DNA from: Theropithecus gelada
Lineage: Eukaryota; Chordata; Mammalia; Primates; Cercopithecidae
Direction of reading: 5' to 3'
DNA length: 64,000 nucleotides
NCBI RefSeq assembly: GCF_003255815.1
Contig: NC_037674.1
Location: forward strand, 952,365-1,016,364
The translations under genes and the position numbers were made by a program. The notes under the pieces are model-generated. The model saw only the letters and a list, made by a program, of their open reading frames with translations. It was not told where the DNA came from and did not search any database. How positions within the stretch are numbered: position 1 is the stretch's first letter; each line of letters starts with the position of its first letter. Below, in pieces: positions 32,346 to 43,689 of this stretch.

Positions 32346-33639
32346 TATTTTGATGAAGTAACAGGAGAGAGAGGGTGTTTGGCATCTCCTTTAGAAGTTA
32401 TAGCTTATGACACTGTCAAAGCAAAAATTGCACCTGAAAAAGTTATAAAGGCAAGAACTAATGTATTCAGACTATTGCAGTGGGAGTTGTTCAACCCCAC
32501 TGAAACAACAGCCAGGAGGGTTTGTAAGTGGAGGACACTACTAGGGGGAGGTTGATCGGTGGGGTGAAGCCTGCACATTGAGGGCTGTCTTGGGTAATAT
32601 GTAATTTCTTAATCTTATTCAGAAATGTCTTGGTCAGAGTCCTGTAACAATGAGGGTAGTGAAGGCTGGTCCACTATGGCCATGGGTCAGGCTGGCAAAG
32701 ACTGAGGAGTGGTTGTGGGTGCCACCTGGGGCAGGAGGTGGGGTGGAGAGTGTCCCAGATTCCCATGTTGGGCTGGTGGCCATGCTGAGGAGTCAGGGCA
32801 GGCCTGGGCAGAGGATGACTGGGACCCCCTTATTCTTGAGCTGTTCCTCTGCCACTTTGAAGAACTTTGCAGTCTTTCTCCTTAGAGTCTGCATTTATGG
32901 AAGTTTAAGGACTGCCCAGAGAGTCTCCCTGCACCCAGAAATAAGCTGGCAGAGCTGTTCAAGCAGAAAACAAGACAGGGGAGCAAAAGTGCCTTCTCTG
33001 CTCTTTGGAAGCACTGGCAGCACAGCTCTGCCCTGCAGAAGAGATGAAGGATCTCAGACACATAAACCTTCATTGCCGTGGCAGAGGATGAGTCTGAAAG
33101 AGGAAGGTGGAGTGTGGTCATGTTTACTCTGGCTGGCCCTAACCCTCCCTCCCTGGAAGGCAGCCATGTAGCGAGGCAATCATGCAGACCCACTCAGATG
33201 GGGCTTTCAGCAGTCCCTGGTGTCGCCTTGGCCATCCTCTAATGCCAGCTAATGAGGGGCAGCCAGTGGAGCACATGGACTGACCCTCTGAATTAACTCA
33301 CCACTGGGGGACAGCATCTCTGGATGACTTCATCAAGCATTTGAGAACAGTGGCATGATCAAGATGCTGTGGAAATGGTGTGTTATCATTTATTCAATTA
33401 GAAATAGGCTTCCATGCTTCAAACATTTATATTTAGATATAAAATTTAGCTTCCAGAAATACCCTGGTAAAAATGCTATTTCAATGCAAACTTTTTTTTT
33501 GGTTTTTTTGTAATGCAAGAAACCAAGAAAGATAAAATCAGGTCACAGCTGTCTAGGGCACTAAGGAAACTAATCGCAATAAAATCTACCCTGAGCTTTC
33601 ATAAAAAACCAAGGGAGGAGGAGGTTTAACTATTACCTA
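32346..33639. other. Unassigned sequence with a 173-codon open frame
   Basis: No repeat named. An open frame at 32650-33171 (+, 173 codons) has no signal peptide, transmembrane run or domain I recognise. There are no supporting splice or promoter signals, and a 103-codon frame overlaps it on the other strand. Most likely chance. Confidence 0.45.
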
Positions 33640-34115
33640 CCAATATTACAAACAGCAATGCGTGCATATATTCTCCAAAGACAGGTAGAATGTTCAAATC
33701 AGCGTTGTACGTAGTAGCCCAGCTAGAAATTGCCAACTGTGCATCAACAGCAGAATGGATAAATACCCCATGAAACATTCACACAGTGGAATAGTGCTGA
33801 GTGGTGAAAACAAATGACCTGCAACAAAGACACACACCAATATGGATGAACCTCCAGGCGCAAATAGCACCTACCGCGCAATTCTATTTACAGAAAGTAG
33901 GAAAAGAGGCACAGCTGTCCCCGGATGTTCAAGTCAGTAGAGAGGCAGGCAGGCTGGTGTGTGCCTGTGACCTGGAGGGGGAATGGTGCCAGGTGGGCTG
34001 TTTGTGGAGCTGTACAAGATGACCTGTGGTTTGTGCATGTCCTGCCTCGCTAGGAAGGTGTAGACAGCCACCTGGCAGGTAGTACAGTGACAGTCTCTGT
34101 GATCTGGGTGCGACA
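33640..34115 (+). mobile_element. L1M 3' region fragment
   Basis: 'catcaacagcagaatggataaatacc', 'acacagtggaatagtgctgag', 'caccaatatggatgaacctcc' and 'cgcaattctatttacagaaagtag' follow the L1M pattern ('catcaacagtagaatggataaat ... atggatgaatctcacaaa ... gattccatttatataaag'). No ORF intact. Confidence 0.7.
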
Positions 34116-34464
34116 GCCACAACTTCTGACCTCCTGTCTCTTGTGGTCTCGGTTGGTCACACTGAGATGCATGACAGTCCGCTTAGATTTGATTGGAAAT
34201 AGAAAATGAGACACGAGCAATGCCGCATGGGGGCAACATTGCAGGATGGTTTTGGGTGTTCTTCCTACATTTAATGCTACACAAATGAAAACGTTCCACG
34301 TGGAATAACAACAACCAGCATCGTGTCCAACTGAGAGTAATTAGATGGGAAAATGTCTGCCAGGTTCAGAGCAGACAAGCCTTGGTTTCCAAACCTGGAA
34401 GTCAAATGAAAAACTTCCAGGCCTCAGTGTGTTGAACTCTGAGAAGAAATACGTTTTCTTTTCT
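34116..34464. other. Unassigned sequence
   Basis: Nothing recognised. It may include the end of the L1M 3' UTR. Confidence 0.35.
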
Positions 34465-34680
34465 TTTTTTAAAAAAAATTGTGGTAAAATATAGAAACAC
34501 ACAATTTACCAGTGTAGCCATTTTTCAGTTCCGTGGCATTGAGTACATTCACAACGCTGTACAGCCATCACCCCACCCATCCCCAGAACTTCTCCGTCTT
34601 CCCTAGCGGAAACCCCAAAGAAAGGCATTTCTATAGCCGGGCCTCGTTATCCCCTCCCCCGACACTCTCAGCTGCCTGCC
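34465..34680 (-). mobile_element. L1M 3' UTR fragment (antisense)
   Basis: 'attgtggtaaaatatagaaacacac', 'aatttaccagtgtagccattttt', 'gtggcattgagtacattcaca' and 'gccatcacccc' match the inverted L1ME-type 3' UTR. Tail-to-tail with the preceding + strand L1M. Confidence 0.75.
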
Positions 34681-35891
34681 TGAAGGAACTTTAAAGGCAA
34701 GGCTCTGTGGAGTGCAGTGGAAAGCATTCATTCATTCACAAGTGCATTCATTCTCCCAGTCAGCTGGAGAGGGCATTTATAATAGGTCACTATTTAGACA
34801 GCTTAGAGGCAACTTCAAGGACGTGTTGAATAATTGAAGAAAATTCATTCAGCTATTAAATAGCTTTTATGTATATTTTGAGTTAAAAATTATTTTGCAT
34901 CCACTATCAAAGCTGATATCTGTGGATGGAAATTTCCAGATAGTTACTCGTGCTTCCATTAAAAAATCTGCCGTAGTTTTTAGGAAGGAAAATAATTTTG
35001 ACAAATTGCAGTAATACAAGTCAGACCTGTCATTTTATTTTTAAATCTCAGTCACAAGAAATAAATAGTTAAAAAACAAGAAGAGTTTTCATAAGAAGGG
35101 GGCTGTGAACATCATTCCAGGTAGCTCATGAACTTCTGCAGGTGGCTGGGGCACAGGCAGTGGGTGGGCCATCCTCACAGATTAGCTGTCAGGATGCGAT
35201 GAAAACATAGCCCACTCTTTCAGAACCGCTTATGCTGGCTGGTAGATTTCCGAGTTATTTAAACCTGGTGAAGGGAGCGCACTCTGAGGCTGGCTGAAAG
35301 CTGGGTTGCCAAGGCGACAGGCAGCCCCCATGGCCCTGCTCCTCCACGGAGCCCCTCCCTAAGCCAGCTTAATACAGTGGAACACTTGGTTTCCTGGTGG
35401 TGCCAGCATGGGCATCTCTGTCCTCCTGACCAGCTACATGGAACTGGCGTTTCTCACAGAGCATTTGGCGAGGAAAATGCAGGCGATAGTGACAAGGAGT
35501 TAGAGTTAGTTTGACAGGAAGTTAGTTCATGTTCTGGCCTTACTGACTCTCTAAAGGGATATGTCAGATTTCCTATCAGACAGAAGGTAGCTTAGAAGAG
35601 CTTGTGGGAGGTTGCTATTTAAGCATGGGGAATGGCCAGCCCGTGGGATTCCTGGAGGTTTGTGTATCTCCCTTGCCTGCACAAAGGGCTGTTGGGTCCA
35701 CCAGGGGCTGTCTTGTCCTGGCCTGTGCTGGAGGAGACACCCAGTGAAAGGGCACCCAGAGGGGAGCAAACAGGCGACACCTGTGCAGAGCTGCCCCAGC
35801 CTCTTCTTGGGCTTCTGGAGGTGGTAGGGGGTGCCTATTTCAGGAAACACAGGCTTTGGTCCTGACATAGAGAGTTCCATCCTCCTGCTGG
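34681..35891. other. Unassigned sequence
   Basis: No repeat named. An RFX-like X-box half-palindrome ('gttgccaaggcgac') lies at 35305-35318. Frames at 35551-35880 (-) and 35612-35865 (+) overlap and have no recognised domain. Confidence 0.45.
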
Positions 35892-36234
35892 TGTGATTAG
35901 TCCATTCTCACGCTGCTACAAAGAAATACCCAAGATTGGGTAATTTATAAAGGAAAGAGGTTTAATTGACTCATGGTTCCACATGGCGAGAGAGGCCTCA
36001 GGACACATACAATCCTGGCGGAAGGGGAAGCAAACACGTCTTACAGGGCAGCAGGTGAGAGTGAAGGGGGAAGAGCCCCTTATAAAACCATCAGATCTTG
36101 TGAGAACTCACTCACTAACATGAGAACAGCATGGGGGAAAGTGCCTCCATAATCCAGTCACTTCCCTACCCTGACATGTGTGGATTACAATTCAAGATGA
36201 GATTTGGGTGTGGACACAGAACCAAGCCATATAA
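35892..36234 (-). mobile_element. THE1/MST-like MaLR LTR (antisense)
   Basis: 'tgtgattagtccattctcac', 'caagattgggtaatttataaagg', 'ttccacatggcgagagaggcctc', ending 'cagaaccaagccatataa'. Same family as 30730-31088. No convincing TSD. Confidence 0.88.
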
Positions 36235-36252
36235 GTGTTTAACTGCTTAGAA

Positions 36253-36309
36253 TACAAAACAAAAACAAAACAAAAACCAAACCAAAACAAAAAACAAAAA
36301 CAAAAAAAC
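36253..36309. repeat. (CAAAA)n simple repeat
   Basis: A run of imperfect CAAAA/CAAAAA units with a few ACC variants. Confidence 0.95.
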
Positions 36310-36344
36310 ATTGAGCACCCGCTTGCCGCTGCAGGCTTTCTGTC

Positions 36345-36500
36345 TGCATCTTCCGTTCAAAATCCCCAAACCTAGGGAGGTAGGGGCTGTTACCCACCTC
36401 TACACATGAAGAAACAGAGGCTCAGAGAGGCGAGAGATTCTCAAGCGACAAGCCAGCAGCTACATCCAAGGCTTCCGCTCTGAATCTGCCTTCAGCACCT
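36345..36500 (+). mobile_element. MIR SINE
   Basis: 'ggtaggggctgttacccacc', 'catgaagaaacagaggctcagagagg', 'acaagccagcagctac' and 'cttccgctctgaatctgcc' follow the MIR consensus in sense order. Confidence 0.75.
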
Positions 36501-37607
36501 CTCACCCTCTTTCTGGCCCTACAATCTACTGGAAGAAGAAATATCCCTTCCCCTCGTGGTCTGGATCTGGAGGGAGGAAGTACTCGAGGGGCTGCTCCTT
36601 GGTGCTGAGCTGTCTCTCCTCTGGGTGGAGGAGTCCCTCCCGGAACATTCTCAGAGGGCTCTGGAGTCCATTGTCACTCACCTTCCTTCCACCCTCATCT
36701 GCCTGTTCCACTACAACATTCATTGTGTATGCTTGCAATGAATGAGGCTTTTAGTGAGATAATGTTTCTCCTGTAACCCAAGGCTTAGGTGGAGTAAAGT
36801 CTTGGCTCCAAGACTATTGGCCGAAATTCACCCCCGATATTCAACGTGGGTTCTTTTCTATTTCCCTAAGTGTCAGCTGGTCTGAGAAATAAAGGGAAAG
36901 AGTACGAGAGAGAGATTGTAATGCTGGGTGTCCAGGGGAGACATCACATGTCGGCAGGTTCTGTGATGCCCCCGAGCCATAAAACCAGCAAGTTTTTATT
37001 AGCAATTTTCAAAAGGGGAGGGAGTGTACAAATAGGGTGTGGGTCACAGAGATCACATGCTTCACAAGGTAATAAAATATCACAAAGCAAATAGAGGCAG
37101 AGCGAGATCACAGGACCACAGGATGGGGTGAAATTAAAATTGCTAATGAAGTTTCAGGCACACATTCTCATTGGTAACATCTTATCAGGAGATGGTTTAA
37201 GAGCAGACAACCTGTCTGACCAAAATTTATTAGGTGGGAATTTCCTCATCCTAATAAGCCTGGGAGTGCTACAGGAGACCGGGGCTTATTTCATCCCTTT
37301 GTCTTCCACCATAAAAGACAGCCACCCCCAAAGCGGCCATTTTAGAGGCCTACCCTCAGGGGAGCATTCTCTTTCTCAGGGATGTTCCTTGCTGAGAAAA
37401 AGAATTCAACAATATTTCTCCTATTTGCTTTTGAAAGGAGAGAAATATGGCTCTGTTCTGCCAGGCTCACCGGCAGTCAGAGTTTAAGGTTGTCTCTCTT
37501 GTTCCCTGAACATTGCTGTTATCCTGTTCTTTTTTCAAGGTGCCCAGATTTCATATTGTTCAAACACACATGCTCTACAATTTGTGCAGTTAACGCAATC
37601 GTCACAG

Positions 37608-37642
37608 CATAAGCTGAGGACATACATCCTCCTCAGCTTATG
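37608..37642. repeat. Perfect 13-bp stem hairpin inside the ERVK-type LTR
   Basis: 'cataagctgagga' (37608-37620) and its exact complement 'tcctcagcttatg' (37630-37642) surround a 9-base loop. Confidence 0.9.
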
Positions 37643-37670
37643 AAGATGATGGGATTAAGAGACTAAATTT

Positions 37671-37840
37671 AAAGACAGGCATAGGAAATCACGAGAGTAT
37701 TGATTGGGGAAGTGATAAGTGTCCATGAAATCTTCACAATTTATGTTCAGAGATTGCAGTAAAGACAGGCGTAAGAAATTATAAAAGTATTAATTTGGGG
37801 AACTAATAAATGTCCATGAAATCTTCACAATTTATGTTCT
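37671..37840. repeat. 90-bp duplication in the U3 part of the ERVK-type LTR
   Basis: 'aaagacaggc' begins two units at 37671 and 37761, and both end with 'tccatgaaatcttcacaatt' plus 'tatgttc'. U3 duplications often carry enhancers. A similar duplication is part of the family consensus as I remember it, so it is probably not private to this copy. Confidence 0.9.
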
Positions 37841-37900
37841 TCTGCCATGGCTTTAGCCAGTCCCTCTGTTCGGGGTCCCTGACTTCCTGCAACACAAGAC

Positions 37901-38785
37901 AAGACAGAAGAACCTTAAGGGGAAGAATCATGTCTTATGTTTATCTTGCATCCCTGATTCTCAATGAGTTCATTGGCTTGGACAGGCCTTGAGCAGAAAG
38001 TCTGTTTTTTGCTTGGCCCCCAGATGTAGCTTAAACCCCTGTGGCCATGGCCAGAGGCAGAGGAGGGCACTGAGGACTCTCCTCCCCAGGCCTCCAGACA
38101 GGTGGATCTGGGAGGCCTGAGCTAAGGGATGCACGCCCAGTCCTCAGCCCCTTCTCAAGAGGGCTGTGGTGAAGATCAAATGTGCAAAGTGCAAGAAGTG
38201 GAAAATCCTTAATACAAGCATAAATAGCTAATAATTAGGTGAAAAATGCTCTTACGTCTACTCCAAATAGAAAAGAGGGAAGTTTTCTCTTATCTGCAGG
38301 GCACAGTGCCTGGTACCCACTAAGCACTCAATGAATGTCAGCTTCATTCTTTTTTCTCCCAAAAGAAATGTGAGGCAATGATCTAAGGGAGGGGGAACAT
38401 GATAGGAGGAGGGGTGGGGCTAGGGAAGTAGTGGAAGAAGAGAAAAAAAAGAAAGAAGATGAGACCATTGCCCTTTAGAGTCAGGGGAAGCCTTGGGTGA
38501 CTCATCAATGGTAAAAGGGCCAAAATCCCAATGGGAGGACATCACCCTGGGACTGTCTGAAGCTCAAGGCACAGTGGAGGGAACAAGGCTTGGTGGGTCT
38601 CAGCTCTAGAGCAACATAACACTCACCGAGTTAAGTCACTCTGTCCCTGGGGGCTGTTTTTTTTTCATTCTGAAAATAACAATATCTGCCCTGTGCACCT
38701 CATAGAGCTCCTCTGAGATGCCTTTTTAACGTTTTATGAAATTGGAAGAGATGATAAAATATTATGATATGATCTGTTGTTGGGA
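37901..38785. other. Unassigned sequence with L2 and MIR fragments
   Basis: 38290-38345 ('agggcacagtgcctggtacc ... actcaatgaatgtcag') is an L2 3' end (+). 38630-38720 ('gttaagtcactctgtccctg ... cattctgaaaataacaatatctgcc') is antisense MIR. A 27-base purine run (38433-38459) is present. Confidence 0.55.
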
Positions 38786-38789
38786 GAGT

Positions 38790-39115
38790 AAACAACGGAT
38801 GGTTTCCAGACAACAACGTAGCAAAATCTCTGAAGGCATTGAAATAGGCATCTCCTTTAACCCAGCTAACCACTTCTGAGAACTTCTCCCGGGAAACAGT
38901 CACGGGGAGCTAAAGGAATTCTGAGGAAAGATGCTCACAGCCGTATGTCAATAGTAGGGAAAATCTAGAAATAACACACGTCCAACAGAAATGTTATGGT
39001 GCTTCAGCCAGTAAGCAACCCTTAAAATGGTAAGTGCTTACTGAAAGAAAAAGACATTCTTCACATAGGGAGTTAAAAAAGCTTTAGAATCATAGAGTAT
39101 AATTTAATATTTTCC
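38790..39115 (+). mobile_element. L1M 3' region fragment
   Basis: 'tttaacccagctaaccacttctgagaac', 'gaaagatgctcacagccg' and 'gaaataacacacgtccaacag' follow 'ttgacccagcaattccacttctaggaat ... gatgttcactgcagca ... aacctaaatgtccatca' of L1ME-type elements. The following L1 lies directly downstream and may have inserted into it. Confidence 0.65.
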
Positions 39116-39132
39116 AAGCATGTTCGGAAAGA

Positions 39133-39950
39133 GGGGCTTCACCATGGCCGACTGGAGCATCTGGTGCTCACCTCCTCCACAAAGAAGAACCAAAATAGCG
39201 AGTGGAGAGCCACACTCCGAATAGATCATCTAAGCGAGAACTCTGGAATTCACCGAGAAGTGACAGGCAACACCGGGGGCAAGAGAGGAGAGGGAGATGG
39301 TGCAGCCCGTGGGCCAGGATAGGCGGGAACTGGAGGGGCTCCCCAGTGTGGGGAAAGGGTAAGTCAGAGACCCTCAGGGGCCTGCCTCCCACCCCAGACC
39401 CCTGCAGTCCCAGCCAGGGCAGACCCCCAGGCCCTAATGCAGGCAGCTGCCTGGAGACCGCACGGTGGCGTGGAGCCAGAGGGAGCTCGCGCTGCCTCCC
39501 ACACACCCTGAGTCCTAAGCAGCTTCCACACAGCGCCGTTTTGAGCACACAGCCCGGACCAGCCTGCAGCCAGCCCTGGGGCCCAACAGCCCCCGATCTC
39601 CACACTGACGTCCACGCGGACATCCCCAGTCTGCAGCCACCACCATGGCTGCCTCCTGCCGCTGAGAACGAAGCGGGCGCCGCTGGCAGCCCCCTGCCGG
39701 CCCAGGAGGGGGCGCTGCTGAACACGGACAGGCGCGCGGAGGCCCGGCTCTCCCGCCCACAGCCGCCACCCAGGAGAAGAGCGTGCTCCCAGCTGCCGGC
39801 CCGCAGCCGCTTCCGTCTCCCCCACAGCACTGCCCTGGGGCCCGGGGATCTCCCAGCCCTCGCCCGGCACGGCCAGCCCTGCAGGCACCACCGTGGGGCC
39901 CTGAGGACGGGCTTGCCCTGACCCCCTCCCCCGCCAAAGAAACCAGACCC
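39133..39950 (+). promoter_or_regulatory. L1 5' UTR, CpG-rich, with long frames on both strands
   Basis: The GC-rich part (about 39270-39910) holds many CpG dinucleotides. It contains the two longest open frames of the window, 239 codons on + (39202-39921) and 220 codons on - (39168-39830). Neither shows a domain. High GC lowers stop-codon frequency and explains them. L1 5' UTRs carry sense and antisense promoters; whether this copy is active cannot be judged from sequence. Confidence 0.7.
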
Positions 39951-41290
39951 CTATCTCCCACCACATGGAGAAGTCAACTCGAGATGGATTAAAGCCTTTA
40001 ACACAGGACCCGTTAGAACAAAACAGAGGAAACGTTTCAGGATCTTGGTCTCGGCCAAGGTTTTATGTCTGAGACCTCAAAAGTACAGATAACAGAAACA
40101 AAAATAGACAAATGGGACTCTGAAGTTGAAAAGCTTTTGCACAGCAAAGGAAACAACAAAATAAAGAGAAGCCCTGTTGAATGGGAGAAAATATCTGCAA
40201 ACTATTCATCTGACAAAAAAAGAATATCCAGAATATACAAAAAACTCAAACAATTCAATGTAAAAAAAAAAAAACAAAAAACCCCAAATAATCCAATTAA
40301 AACGTGAGCGTAGGACATGAATAAACATTTCTCAAAAGAAGACGTACAAATGACCAACAGGTATATGAAAAAACGCTCAACGTCAGTAATCATCAGGGAA
40401 ATGCAAATGAAACCACCATGAGATGAGATGTCATAGTACACCAGTCAGAATGGCTAGCATTAAAACGAAAAAAATAACAAGATACTGGCACAGATTTGAA
40501 GAAAAACTCTTATCCAGTGTTGGTGGGAGGATAAATTAGTACAGCTACTATGGAAAACAGTAGGGAGATTCCTCAAAAAACTAAAAATAGATCTACCCTA
40601 CCTATGATCCAGTAACCCCACTACTGGGTATTTATCCAAAGGAAAGGACATGAGTATATCATAAAGGATAATTGCATCTCCATGACTATCACAGGACTAT
40701 TTGCAACAGCAAATATATAGAATCAACCCAAGTGTCCAAGAATGGGTGAATGGGCAAAAAGATGGGGAATACTATTCAGCCACAGAAAGTAATGAAATCC
40801 TGTCATTTGCAGGAACGTGAATGGAACTGGAGGTCATTATGTTAAGTGACATAGGTCAGGCACAGACAGACAAATACCACATGTTCTCACTCACATGTAG
40901 GAGCTTAAAAAGTTGATCTCCTGGAGGTAGAGAGTAGAATGACAGATATCAGAAGCTGAGAAGAGCGTGTGGGTGATAAGGATGAGGGCGAGATACAGAG
41001 AGGTTGGTTAATGGGTACAAACATACAGTGAGGTGGAATGATTAAGTTCTAATGTTCAGTAGCCGAGTAGGGTGACTATAGGTAACAATGGAGTATAAGT
41101 TTCAAAACAGCTAGAAGAGAGCTCTTAAAATGTTCCCAACACATAGAAATGATAAATACTTGAGGTGATGGGCATCCTGAGCACCCTGACTGGGTCATTA
41201 CACACCCTAGGCCTGCAGTCAAATATCACAGCTACCCAATAAATATGTACGAATATTATGTATCAATAGAAAATAAAAGTAAATACATAA
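39133..41290 (+). mobile_element. L1 (L1PB/L1MA-like) with both ends but most of ORF1/ORF2 deleted
   Basis: Starts at an L1 5' terminus ('ggggcttcaccatggccgac', 'gcatctggtgctcacctcc', 'aaaatagcgagtggagagcc') and continues through a GC-rich 5' UTR to about 39950. It then switches to late ORF2 ('cagacccctatctcccacca', 'gggagaaaatatctgcaaac', 'tcctcaaaaaactaaaaatag', 'tactgggtatttatccaaag', 'cttgaggtgatgggcatcctg') and ends with an L1 3' UTR and A-rich tail. ORF1 and about the first three quarters of ORF2 are absent. No convincing TSD. Confidence 0.85.
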
Positions 41291-42314
41291 ATAAGAATTT
41301 GAAGGCTATACCTGAAAATATTATAATAGTATTCCCCTAGTTGGAATGTGTGATCATACAGATCTTATATTTTTTTGCCATGAGTTTATGTCTTTATTTG
41401 GGTAGAAACGGACACAGAAATATCTCTACAATATTATGTTATTAAACTAGACAGCCCCACCCAGTAAGGAATTCCCTTTCTGCTATTCCAGATGGACAGG
41501 TGTGTAGGTGCCTTTTAAAATCACCTTCTATGGCAGGGAGCTCCCTTCCTCCCAGGGCAGCACCCTGTTCCCAGCCGCTCCTTCCCTGTCGCCTGCGTTT
41601 GTAGTCTCCCCGTGTCGCTGCCCTTCCATCTCCCTGACATGGTGGTGCTGCTCCCCTGTGTCTCTCCTTTCCCCGGCTCCTGGCAGGCAGGTGGGAGTGG
41701 CTCGCCCAGCATCACACGGCAAGGTGACCTCTGACCCTCCCAGTCTGCTCTGCCAAGCTGAGCTTGGACATTCCTTTGAGCACCTGAAGTCCCTTGACTC
41801 ATTTTATCCTCAGACCTCATCTGCGCAGTCACATTGCCACCAGTGGCTGCCCAGCCACAGACAGCTAAGCCACCTTGACTGCAGTTTTGCAGGAAGTCAG
41901 AGGCACATCTAGTCCTTCCCAAAGCCTGTGCACAAAGTAGACATCCTCTGGTGGGCCTGCCCCCTGGGTCCCCATCCCTACTGGGCGTGCACCCCATTAG
42001 CCATCCCTCTTCCACCTTCTATATCTAGTCTTCCTTCATCCCTCCTCTTTTCTCCCAGATCTATGCTCTTCTCAGGCATCCATAATCAAGTCACTGCCCT
42101 CCATTGCTAATAATCTCTCTTTCCTCTCACCAGCAATTAGATTAAAAGACCAGCTGTCCACACCTGGTCACTCTGATCTGCTGTAATCTGGTTTCAGTCT
42201 CCAGTGTCCTACTGAAGCCAGTTAGGTCATTAGTAAATGCATGTTTCAATAGATGTTCCTAGAGAGAACAGGGATGCTTGGTCAACAGTGTGCAAGTCCT
42301 GTGTGAGATGTATG
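41291..42314. other. Unassigned sequence
   Basis: Frames of 134 codons (41508-41912, +) and 164 codons (41521-42015, -) overlap almost completely on opposite strands, without domains. This is a sign of low stop density rather than of a gene. Confidence 0.5.
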
Positions 42315-42490
42315 TCCCTGTATTAGGCTGTTCCTGCATTGCTGTAAGGAAACACCTGAGTCTGGGTAATACAGAAAGGTTTAATTAGCTCACAGTTTTG
42401 CAGACTACAAGAATGGCGCCAGCATCTGCTCAACTTCCAGCGAGGCCTCAAGGAGGTTTTAGTCATGGCAGAAGGCGTTGTTGGTCAGAA
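42315..42490 (-). mobile_element. MaLR LTR fragment (antisense)
   Basis: 'tattaggctgttcctgcattgctgtaagg', 'cctgagtctgggtaatacag' and 'gtcatggcagaaggcg' match the antisense MST/MLT1 LTR start. It is truncated at about 42490. Confidence 0.8.
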
Positions 42491-43067
42491 ACAATCCCAT
42501 TCAAACAAATTGGTTTTGAAGCATTTTGCTTTTCTTTCCTATAAAATCCTCTAATTATTTTAAGTGAACATCTATTACTTTGTTTGTATTTCAGTTGAGT
42601 TGGAAGACAGAATAAGAATATTCTTTTCAAATGACTGTTTCAAAGCCAAGCAAACATGTAGACAGCCTCAAAGCAAGAAAAGGTGAAGAAACATAAAATA
42701 TGAAGCTTAAATGGCTAAAAGAGATTGAGATTAACCAAAGTAACACATCAAACAATGGGGGAGTCATAGTCATCCTCAACCACAGCCCCAAATCTGTGGC
42801 CTTTCTCCCCCACACTTGCCTGCACTGATTTCTGTGGCTTGGGACTCCCTGTGCTCTGATCCTCTCAGCAGGTCCTGCTCCGCCTCCTCCTGCAGACTTC
42901 AGCTCTTACCTTCCGTGACACGGGAACCCTCGGCCCCATTAAGCATCTGGTGGACCTCTGCAGGTGGCTTGTCATAATTCCATTATGTTTATGAGAACTA
43001 TGGTTTAGTGTTAACACTTTCCTATTTTCCTTTATCACTATAATTTGAAACAACTAGCAAGGAAAAG
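42491..43067. other. Unassigned sequence
   Basis: No repeat or gene recognised. Confidence 0.4.
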
Positions 43068-43609
43068 TGTCTGCAAACACACACAGCCGGGCAGTCACTG
43101 TGAAGCTTCTTCTTGGGAATAATGCTCAAAATCTTAAGGAAATTGAACACTTAAACAAGGGATTCTTAGGGAAGCAATTTTACTTCTGTGCAGTGGGGTG
43201 CTTCTCTTTGGCCAGTTGCCATGAGAGCGCACCTGAACAAAGGGGCATGAGAGCTTTTATTCTTGACGCAAGTCCTGCCTCTGTTCTTTTTCCTCATTGG
43301 CCAGGGTTGGGCTGTACAATCTAAACTAATCTTGGTTGGCTAAATATTTGAAGTTTTCTTCAGATAAGGTGGGCACGTAAGGGAGAGAGGGGAGAGGAGA
43401 AGGGGTGTCTGCAATGAGCTAGAGAGCTAGTCTTCTTTCCAAATAAGGAAAGGGATGTGAGCTGGCACTGCTAAGCCTGGTACTGTGGCGTGTCCACGCG
43501 TGTAACAAAGGCAGAAAAGAGAAAAAGGAAAAGGGGCGGGGTGGTACTATGAATTAAAGAATAAAGGATTGATCAGGCTATTTGAAGAGAAACCTCATCA
43601 TATCCCACA
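43068..43609 (-). mobile_element. ERV solo LTR (antisense), family not assigned
   Basis: The minus strand begins TGTGGGATATGATGAGG and has a TATA-like 'gaataaaagctctc' near 43250. + strand blocks 'gtggggtgcttctctttggcc', 'tcattggccagggttgggctg' and 'ctggcactgctaagcctgg' are familiar as a dispersed primate LTR, but I cannot name it. The left end is tentative. No TSD confirmed. Confidence 0.6.
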
Positions 43610-43689
43610 TTCTTAAAGGGGTTGTTGGCCAGTAAGCAGCGTGTTCCTTGACCAGCTATGGACAGGAGCAAAAACACAATTGTCTTAGT

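Larger units (their letters stand above)
36815..37894 (-). mobile_element. ERVK (HML-type) solo LTR, antisense, 6-bp TSD
   Basis: On the minus strand it begins TGTTGCAGGAAGTCAGGGAC and ends near 'ggggtgaatttcggccaata'. It includes 'gaaaattgctaataaaaacttgctgg', 'cctgccgacatgtgatgtct' and 'cctttatttctcagacc', text I know from betaretrovirus-like (ERV2/HML) LTRs. The 1080-bp LTR is flanked by caagac at 36809-36814 and 37895-37900, the 6-bp TSD size of ERVK. The terminal CA is mutated. No internal region remains. Exact subfamily not assigned. Confidence 0.85.

Noticed and set aside
39202..39921. Possible GC-rich gene with CpG island
   Set aside because: The sequence matches an L1 5' UTR from its first bases and runs into L1 ORF2, so the island and frames belong to the L1.
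41508..42015. 134- and 164-codon frames on opposite strands
   Set aside because: Almost complete antisense overlap and no domain, which points to low stop-codon density rather than coding.
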